Source: JAJFUV01 sp964561215
GTDB lineage: Bacteria; Acidobacteriota; Terriglobia; Bryobacterales; Bryobacteraceae
Reading direction: 5' to 3'
Length of the DNA stretch: 64,000 nt
Assembly (NCBI GenBank): GCA_964561215.1
Contig: CAZLOS010000001.1
Span: 91,134-155,133, forward strand
The number at the start of each line of letters is the position of its first letter. Positions within the stretch are counted from its first letter, which is position 1. The position numbers and the translations under genes are program-made. A model generated the notes under the pieces. That model worked only from the letters and a program-made list of their open reading frames with translations, was not told the DNA's origin and searched no databases. Positions 58,870 through 64,000 of the stretch are shown one piece after another.

Positions 58870-59655
58870 TCAGATGGCTGTCCAGCCGCCGTCGACCAGA
58901 ATATTCTGGCCGGTGATGTAGCGCGAAGCGTCGCTCGCCAGGAATACGGAGGGTCCCCGGATGTCCTCGCCGGCGGCCATGCGGCCCAGCAGCGTGCGCC
59001 GTGCGTAAGCCTCGCGGAAGCGCTCGTCCTGGCCTTCGCTGACGAACCCGCCCGGGGAGAGACAATTCACGCGGACGTTGTATGGCCCAAGGTAACTGGC
59101 CAGATAGCGCGTGAAGTTGATCATCCCGCCTTTGGCGAACGCGTAATACGCGGGGTTGGTCATCTCCGTGCCTTCGTAGATGGAGAAGTCGGGCCCCACC
59201 ACTCCGTAAATGGATGCGATGTTCACGATGGAACCCGAGCGCGCTTCCTGCATCGGTTCGGAGAGTATGCGCGAGGCCAGGAACAGGCCGCTCGAGTTGA
59301 GCTTCATGGTCTGCTCCCACTGCTCCAAGGTGGAATGGCGCAGGTCGCCGCCGGCGCGGGCCACGGCATTGTTGAACAGGATGTCCAACCGGCCGTGACG
59401 ATGTAGGATCCTTTCGCGCAACGCCTTGATGGCCGCTTCATCGGTGAAATCGCACGCGGCGCTCGCGGCGTTCAGCCCGCGGCCGGCCAGTTCCCCGGCG
59501 ATCCCGGAGCATTTGGCCTCGTCGCGCGACGCCACCCACACCGTGGCGCCAGCCTCGGCCAGCGCTTCCACAATATGTCTGCCGACGATGCCCGCTCCAC
59601 CGGTAACCAGCGCGATCCTGCCATCCAATCGGAACATCGCGTTCCCGTCGCTCAT
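58870..59655 (-). CDS. Classical SDR oxidoreductase
   Basis: A 261-residue NAD(P)-dependent dehydrogenase. The cofactor motif TGGAGIVG spans 18-25, with NNA at 95-97. The catalytic triad is Ser148 (IVNIASIYG), Tyr171 and Lys175 (PAYYAFAKGG). VFLASDASRYITGQNILVDG near the end is typical. The dinucleotide loop is TGGAGIVG instead of the common TGxxxGIG, but the fold is complete. Its start overlaps the class IV aminotransferase stop by 4 bases, and the enolase-type gene follows 32 bases later. A substrate with a hydroxyl or keto group in the same pathway is inferred. Confidence 0.94.
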   Translation of the reverse strand: MSDGNAMFRLDGRIALVTGGAGIVGRHIVEALAEAGATVWVASRDEAKCSGIAGELAGRGLNAASAACDFTDEAAIKALRERILHRHGRLDILFNNAVARAGGDLRHSTLEQWEQTMKLNSSGLFLASRILSEPMQEARSGSIVNIASIYGVVGPDFSIYEGTEMTNPAYYAFAKGGMINFTRYLASYLGPYNVRVNCLSPGGFVSEGQDERFREAYARRTLLGRMAAGEDIRGPSVFLASDASRYITGQNILVDGGWTAI

Positions 59656-60578
59656 CGAACCGTCCCCGTCATTTGCGCTCTTATGTCCAATCCCACTTGT
59701 TCACTCCAGGCTTTGAGAATCCTCTCGAATACCGGTCCGCCCGGCGCTCCGCTACCGACCGGCAGGCCGTTCACCTTCGTCGCGGGGGCCATGCAATACG
59801 GCGTGGTGGTGAGAAAAATCTCGTCGGCGGTGAGGGCGTCGTGCAACTGCAGGTCGCGTTCGGCGAATGGAATATCCAAGGCCATACAGAGTTCTATCAC
59901 TACCTTGCGGCTCACGCCCAGCAGGATGTTACGGGGCGCCGGAGAGAGCACCACGCCATCCTTCACAATGAGCACATTGGACCCGCTGGTTTCCGTCAGG
60001 TTGCCCGCCAGGTCCAGCAGAAGCGGCATGGCCCTCGGGTCCACCAGGTGCGCCTCCCGTTCGGCCAGCCACCAGTGGAGCCGGCTGCGGTTTTTGATCT
60101 TCGGATCCACGCACTCGGGAGGAACGTGGCGCGTCGACGGGATCACCAGGTGCGCCCCCTCGGTGAACAGGTGCGCGAACAACCGGAACGGGATGGGGAA
60201 GCTGTGAATGCAGAAAGTGGGTTCCAGGTTCGCCGGGGCGGCCGCCGAGCCGGCATAAACCAGGTTCTCGCCGGGCGTGATGAACCACACGACGCAAAGT
60301 TCGCCGCCTTCGGGGAGCAATTCCGCGTTGCGGCGCACGAGTTCCGCCGTGATTTCCACGTTTTCGCGCGGACCGAGCGGAACCGGGATGCGGGCGTACT
60401 TGCAGCTTTCGTGGAACCGGCGCACATGGTCTTCCAGCCGGTAAGGCCGCTTGTGGAATGTGCGCATCAGGTCCGTGACCGTCGCGCCCAGCACGATGCC
60501 GAAATCGAAGATGTTGATGTGCGCCTGCGCGGCCGGTGTGTAGCGGCCGTCGATGTAGACCACAGGTTCTTCTTGCAT
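59652..60578 (-). CDS. Class IV aminotransferase (BCAT / D-amino-acid aminotransferase fold)
   Basis: A PLP enzyme of 308 residues from the ATG at 60578; a GTG at 60587 would overlap the sialidase stop. The N-terminal VVYIDGRYTPAAQAHINIFD is typical, and the likely PLP Lys is about residue 162 in the DPKIKNRSRLHWWLAEREA segment. NLTETSGSNVLIVKDGVVLS gives the phosphate-binding region. The family includes branched-chain aminotransferase, D-amino-acid aminotransferase and aminodeoxychorismate lyase. Proximity to alanine racemase and an amino-acid racemase-type enolase points toward D- or N-acyl amino acid handling, but this is not decisive. Confidence 0.88.
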   Translation of the reverse strand: MQEEPVVYIDGRYTPAAQAHINIFDFGIVLGATVTDLMRTFHKRPYRLEDHVRRFHESCKYARIPVPLGPRENVEITAELVRRNAELLPEGGELCVVWFITPGENLVYAGSAAAPANLEPTFCIHSFPIPFRLFAHLFTEGAHLVIPSTRHVPPECVDPKIKNRSRLHWWLAEREAHLVDPRAMPLLLDLAGNLTETSGSNVLIVKDGVVLSPAPRNILLGVSRKVVIELCMALDIPFAERDLQLHDALTADEIFLTTTPYCMAPATKVNGLPVGSGAPGGPVFERILKAWSEQVGLDIRAQMTGTVR

Positions 60579-60583
60579 ATCGT

Positions 60584-61705
60584 TCACTCGCTCAGAAGCC
60601 AGGCCTTGTTGAACCGCGCGTACCGGATCTCACGCCCCTTGCGATCGGCGAGATCCTGTTGCCAGATGGCGATCACAACTCCATCCGCACTTTCCGCAAC
60701 AGACGGGTAAGAGGCCTGCTTACCGGGACTGGCGGCGACCACCTTCGGGCGCGACCAACTGTAGCAGCCGTCCCCGGACAGCGCGGCGGCGAGCGGGTAG
60801 CGGTTGCGGGGAGAGTTGTCCCAAACAACGACGACGTCCCCGGTGCCGCGCAGCCGCCACAAGGCCGCCGGCGCGTTGTGGCCCGTGAGCGGACTGGGTA
60901 GCGGCTCCGACCAGGTTTCGCCCCAGTCCTTGCTTCGGGCCTCCCAGAGGCGCGTGGTGCCGCTGCGCAGCAATGCGTAAACCTCCCCGCCGTCGAGGAT
61001 GACGTTGGCGGGTTCGTCGAGCCCGTTGGTCGAATAGGGGGTCATCTTCGGCGGACGCGCGTACAGGTCGCCTCCTGCCCGCCAGCTTTTCCCGCCGTCG
61101 CTCGAGAACATGAAGCCCGACTTCAAGTCCATCTCGCCTTCCGTGTGCGGCGCCATGTCCTGCTCGCAGAAGATGTCCCAGCTGTAGCCCACGGCCAGCC
61201 TCCCATCCGGCAGCTTGTGTCCCACGTGCACCTTGCCGACCGTGTACTTGCGGGGTTGCCGCACCAACACCGGTGTGCTCCAGGTTTCGCCGTCGTTTTC
61301 ACTTACGGTGAGCCATGTCTCCGTCCGGATGATGCGCCCCGGCTCCGGCACGGTAGTGCTGAGCAGCAGGATGCGCGAGCCGTCAAGGACGAAGTTGGCG
61401 TCGGCGTCGGTCTTGCCAGGATTGTCGATTCGCGTGACCGGCGCGGACCAGATCCTGCCGCCATCGGTCGATTGCGCCGTCACGATGCGCAGCTTGGGAT
61501 TGGGGCCCGCGGACCAGGCGCTCCAGGCCGCGATTAGCTTGCCGGACGGTGTCGCGACGATGTTGGGGAGCCCGTTGAAAACCGCCGTGGACGGGCGCGA
61601 CGCGGCCACGACACCAGTTTCGAACACGGGCTTGTCGATAGGTGCGGCGGGTAGGAGCAGAATCGCCGCGGAGAGTAGACAGACCATCACTCGAACGGTG
61701 AGCAT
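60584..61705 (-). CDS. Exported BNR-repeat sialidase-like protein
   Basis: A 373-residue six-bladed-propeller protein. From the ATG at 61705 a signal peptide (VRVMVCLLSAAILLLPAA) precedes the propeller. At least four Asp-box repeats are seen: STDGGRIWS, SENDGETWS, SSDGGKSWR and SKDWGETWS, with a degenerate fifth in LSGDGCYSWS. True sialidases also need an Arg triad and a FRIP motif; FRIP is not seen, so hydrolysis of another glycan, or binding only, is possible. It heads the unit sialidase, aminotransferase IV, SDR, NAAAR/OSBS, alr, with very short or no gaps. Confidence 0.85.
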   Translation of the reverse strand: MLTVRVMVCLLSAAILLLPAAPIDKPVFETGVVAASRPSTAVFNGLPNIVATPSGKLIAAWSAWSAGPNPKLRIVTAQSTDGGRIWSAPVTRIDNPGKTDADANFVLDGSRILLLSTTVPEPGRIIRTETWLTVSENDGETWSTPVLVRQPRKYTVGKVHVGHKLPDGRLAVGYSWDIFCEQDMAPHTEGEMDLKSGFMFSSDGGKSWRAGGDLYARPPKMTPYSTNGLDEPANVILDGGEVYALLRSGTTRLWEARSKDWGETWSEPLPSPLTGHNAPAALWRLRGTGDVVVVWDNSPRNRYPLAAALSGDGCYSWSRPKVVAASPGKQASYPSVAESADGVVIAIWQQDLADRKGREIRYARFNKAWLLSE

Positions 61706-61811
61706 CACATGAATTGTGCTACTCGCGATGGCGCGCCGCAACTGCCGGCGGAAAGCGCACGCAATGGACGCCATGGAAGACTCGAAAGCTTGAGGGTGAA
61801 ATCCGGCCAGA

Positions 61812-62942
61812 CTACTGGGCGTGCTCGCGTGACGCGGGCTTGCGGCGTGCCAGCAGGAGATTCGAGGGTACCTTGCTGAAGCCGTATCCAATCCGGAAAT
61901 CCAGCTTCTTCGCGGCTCCCGGCACCAGGTACGCCTGGTGAAGATCCGGCTGCTCCAGGTAGCGGAAGCTGCCGTACGGCTTCTCGTACTCGCCGTAGAG
62001 CTGCAACTGCCACTCCGGCGTCCTGTAGTAAGAGAACGGGATGCCCGAGTCGTCTTGAAGGATCGCGTCGCTGGTCTCCAGTACTTTCCGGCAGAAAACG
62101 CGGAATCCCTTCTGATGGGGCATGTAGCTTGTCGCCTTCAAGAAAGTCACGAACGGCGCGGTGCGGTCGAGATAGGTCAGGAAAGCTTGGTTGCGGGCGA
62201 GCCTGGGTCCCAGGTTTACCGTGAAGAAATACAGACGCTGCGGCGTGGTCCGGCCGGCGCGGCGGAAAACGATCTCGACGCCGCGATTGCGCACCGCCCG
62301 TGCGCCGACTTTCGCGCGGTCCCACGGCGCGAGCACTCCTCCTTCGGCCACCTGCACCGGCGATACTGCCAGGATCTCGGCATCCAGGCGCACGAGTTGC
62401 ACCAGGATGTCCGGCAGCACGCCGTTGAACTTCTGCCCGCGCAGCGACCTGTCCATCTCGCGTGTGATGAAGAAACTGCGCTGAAGCAGCGAGTCCAGGC
62501 TCTCACGCACGGAAGCGAGCAGGCGGTCCAGGTCCGTGCGCAGCATGGTTTCATCCGGAAGGCTTCCGATAGGTTCCAGCCCAATCAGTACGTAAGCGGG
62601 ACTGTCAGGGAATAACGTGACGGCATTCAAGGCGTCGGGACCGCCGAAGGGGTAGAGCATCGTGCGCCGGTTGCCGCGCACGTCGCTCAGTTCCGAAGCC
62701 TGGAAGCGCTGCATCGCGGGCAAACGATCGTTTTCCACCCGCTTCCAGACGCGGTCGAATTCCTCCGCGTGGACTTTCCAGGACGGCGATTCCGTCAAGC
62801 TCCTGAGCGCGCTGGACGATTCCACCGGCCTGCCAGCCAGGACGTGCACGATCTCGTTTACGGTTGCCGCCGCGCCTGGCGCGACGGCAACAAGCAGCCA
62901 GAACAACGCAACTACTGGAACAATGGCACAGGTCTTACGCAT
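61812..62942 (-). CDS. Exported protein of unknown function
   Basis: Unrecognised 376-residue protein starting MRKTCAIVPVVALFWLLVAV, a clear signal peptide ending near APGAAA. The mature part is a mix of helices and strands with motifs such as TMLYPFGGPDALNAVTLFPD and VLIGLEPIGSLPDETMLRTD, and a repeat of basic/aromatic segments toward the end (RTPEWQLQLYGEYEKPYGSF). No catalytic motif stands out. It precedes the sialidase operon by 106 bases on the same strand, so it may be its first gene or a separate transcript. Confidence 0.65.
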   Translation of the reverse strand: MRKTCAIVPVVALFWLLVAVAPGAAATVNEIVHVLAGRPVESSSALRSLTESPSWKVHAEEFDRVWKRVENDRLPAMQRFQASELSDVRGNRRTMLYPFGGPDALNAVTLFPDSPAYVLIGLEPIGSLPDETMLRTDLDRLLASVRESLDSLLQRSFFITREMDRSLRGQKFNGVLPDILVQLVRLDAEILAVSPVQVAEGGVLAPWDRAKVGARAVRNRGVEIVFRRAGRTTPQRLYFFTVNLGPRLARNQAFLTYLDRTAPFVTFLKATSYMPHQKGFRVFCRKVLETSDAILQDDSGIPFSYYRTPEWQLQLYGEYEKPYGSFRYLEQPDLHQAYLVPGAAKKLDFRIGYGFSKVPSNLLLARRKPASREHAQ

Positions 62943-63049
62943 AGTGTGGACCACTTGAAATACTGGATGCCGCCCCGCGGACTCCAACACCCCCAGCACT
63001 CATCATTATGCCAGCAAGTTGCTCGGATCGGGCGGTAACTCGCACCAAA

Positions 63050-63095
63050 CACAAAACCTCCTGTCCCCGTTCAAACGGGTGCAAGAGGTCTTGTG
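63050..63095. repeat. Long imperfect inverted repeat, REP-like
   Basis: CACAA-ACCTC-CCCGTT and AACGGG-GAGGT-TTGTG pair as three helices of 5, 5 and 6 bp around a CA loop, separated by 1x1 and 5x5 internal loops. The inner part TGTCCCCGTT resembles the core of REP/BIME elements associated with RAYT transposases. Only one copy is seen in the window. It lies between the gene for an exported unknown and the PEGA-type gene, where it may also help end transcription. Confidence 0.5.
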
Positions 63096-63132
63096 CGACA
63101 CTATAAGGGCCCTGCTTCGTCTGCAGGAGCGC

Positions 63133-63690
63133 CTATTTCTTGGGAAGCGGAATGATCGTGACCTTGTTGGCCTCCAAGGTCACGTCCTTGTTGATCTCTC
63201 CGTAAATTGGGCTGGATACTTGAACCTTGTACGTGCCAGGAGGAAGAAGCAGTCCGCCGCCGGCGTTGTTCAATTCGTCGACGTAACCGAAGAACTTGCC
63301 GTTGATGTAAACCGGGCTCACATCGCCAGCCGCCACCGAAATGAAGGACTCCGCCTCACCGCCACCGAATCGCAGCCTGCCGAAAGGCGGCTTCGCGGGT
63401 TCCAGCATCTTCATCTTGAAGTGAAGGTGCGCGGTCTTCTTGGGCTGAACGGTTACCTTGGTGGTGAAATCTTCGTAACGGGGATCCTTGAAGGTGACCT
63501 CGTGGTCGCCAGGAGCCACCGCATATTTCTCCGGAACCGAAAATCGCACTGCCGGTCCAACGTACTTACCGTCCACAAAGATACCTGCACGCCCCGGCTT
63601 GCCGCGTGCCTTGATGTACCCGGTATCCTCCGCTGCAAGTCCCAAGGTGAGCGCGAGTGTCAATGCGGTTACGAAAGTCCAGATCCTCAT
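63133..63690 (-). CDS. Exported PEGA-domain-like protein
   Basis: A 185-residue protein with a Sec signal (VTALTLALTLGLAAEDTG). It has two beta-sandwich repeats of PEGA type: GRAGIFVDGKYVGPAVRF with VAPGDHEVTFKDPRYEDFTT, and SPVYINGKFFGYVDELNN with LLPPGTYKVQVSSPIYGE. PEGA repeats sit on cell-surface proteins. Its stop is 38 bases from the inverted repeat. No transmembrane anchor is seen besides the signal. Confidence 0.82.
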   Translation of the reverse strand: MRIWTFVTALTLALTLGLAAEDTGYIKARGKPGRAGIFVDGKYVGPAVRFSVPEKYAVAPGDHEVTFKDPRYEDFTTKVTVQPKKTAHLHFKMKMLEPAKPPFGRLRFGGGEAESFISVAAGDVSPVYINGKFFGYVDELNNAGGGLLLPPGTYKVQVSSPIYGEINKDVTLEANKVTIIPLPKK

Positions 63691-63706
63691 GACATCAGTT
63701 TATCAC

Positions 63707-64000
63707 CTAACGCAAGAGGGATGAAAGCGAAGTTCCGTACACCAGGAACCGGCTGTTCTCATAAGCAGTCGCGCGGTTCGGAAGGCGGTGTTCGGGGCGG
63801 AGAACGATGTAGTCCACTCCCCAACCTGCGTATCGGGGCAGGGCCTCCCGGTCTGGCCGGGTCGACGCATTTTGCCGCCACCGTTCCCACCACCTCTCGC
63901 TGAATTGGCGCAGGTAGTTCACTTGGCCGCCGCTCTTCCAGTCCACGTAGACTGCCCTCAGGGCCAAGGCGCGGAAGACGCCCGGCTCCAGTCCCTTGCC
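63707..64000 (-). CDS. C-terminal part of a probable membrane protein (DUF6798-like), partial
   Basis: Open frame of 98 codons running into the right edge without a start. The visible part (GVFRALALRAVYVDWKSGGQ, then FSERWWERWRQNASTRPDRE and GVDYIVLRPEHRL) resembles the soluble C-terminus of large polytopic membrane proteins of the DUF6798 kind, in which a Val-Asp-Trp-Lys stretch precedes a Trp/Arg-rich segment. The beginning is outside the window, so the assignment is tentative. Distance to the PEGA gene is 16 bases. Confidence 0.55.
   Translation of the reverse strand, partial: GKGLEPGVFRALALRAVYVDWKSGGQVNYLRQFSERWWERWRQNASTRPDREALPRYAGWGVDYIVLRPEHRLPNRATAYENSRFLVYGTSLSSLLR

Noticed and set aside
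1..64000. CRISPR array, prophage or insertion sequence
   Set aside because: No regularly spaced repeats, no integrase or transposase motifs and no structural phage genes are seen.

Overview
The window is GC-rich bacterial chromosomal DNA with dense coding on both strands. The content suggests an Acidobacteriota soil bacterium of the Solibacter/Bryobacter type: Tat-exported Gfo/Idh/MocA oxidoreductases, several large secreted glycoside hydrolases, BNR sialidase-like proteins, M56/TonB-type proteins, a TadE/TadG cluster and an ECF sigma/anti-sigma pair. That assignment is inferred from gene content only; there is no rRNA or other taxonomic marker here. I saw no tRNA, insertion sequence, prophage or CRISPR array.

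Layout. 1-2.8 kb: end of a GspF/PilC gene, lolA, a DUF1349 protein behind a degenerate leader frame, and a two-gene toxin-antitoxin module. 2.8-11.1 kb: a minus-strand sugar block (exported Gfo/Idh, TPP enzyme, PfkB kinase, GH36-type galactosidase, a small membrane pair and a second exported Gfo/Idh). 11.1-14.7 kb: a structured RNA with terminator, a molybdopterin-binding protein, and argC-argB-argA behind a palindromic operator that overlaps its promoter. 14.7-15.9 kb: a DUF3800 gene of lower GC, then a gene-free stretch. 15.9-18.1 kb: ECF sigma, zinc-finger anti-sigma and an exported partner. 18.3-29.5 kb: a second carbohydrate block (propeller/toroid protein, six-hairpin glycosidase, GH67-N-like protein, MFS transporter, GH31).

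29.5-36.9 kb is housekeeping: recR, ybaB, dnaX, SRP RNA, a class II photolyase diverging from a radical SAM/SPASM gene, and rsmI. 37-43.5 kb: HEAT-repeat protein, TonB protein, single-domain response regulator, ceramidase-like protein and a copper P-type ATPase. 43.4-48.7 kb: a purine operon (small tudor-like protein, purQ, purL, purF) ending in a truncated M56/TonB gene. 48.7-52.3 kb: MlaF-like ATPase, mobA, lytic transglycosylase and AMIN/amidase. 52.6-55.5 kb: TadE, TadE, TadG/VWA. 55.6-56.5 kb: a PleD-like diguanylate cyclase. 56.6-61.7 kb: a tight five-gene operon (BNR sialidase, class IV aminotransferase, SDR, N-acylamino-acid racemase/OSBS-type enolase, alanine racemase). 61.8-64 kb: a secreted unknown, a PEGA-type protein and the end of a probable membrane protein.

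The two carbohydrate blocks would work together in degrading plant- or microbe-derived glycans outside the cytoplasm, with import by the MFS carrier and phosphorylation by the PfkB kinase. The most unusual items are the five-gene stereochemistry operon, the structured RNA at 11.15-11.22 kb, the arg operator, the truncated M56/TonB gene, and the propeller/toroid protein diverging from the sigma operon. No single locus can be declared a new defence or signalling system from sequence alone.
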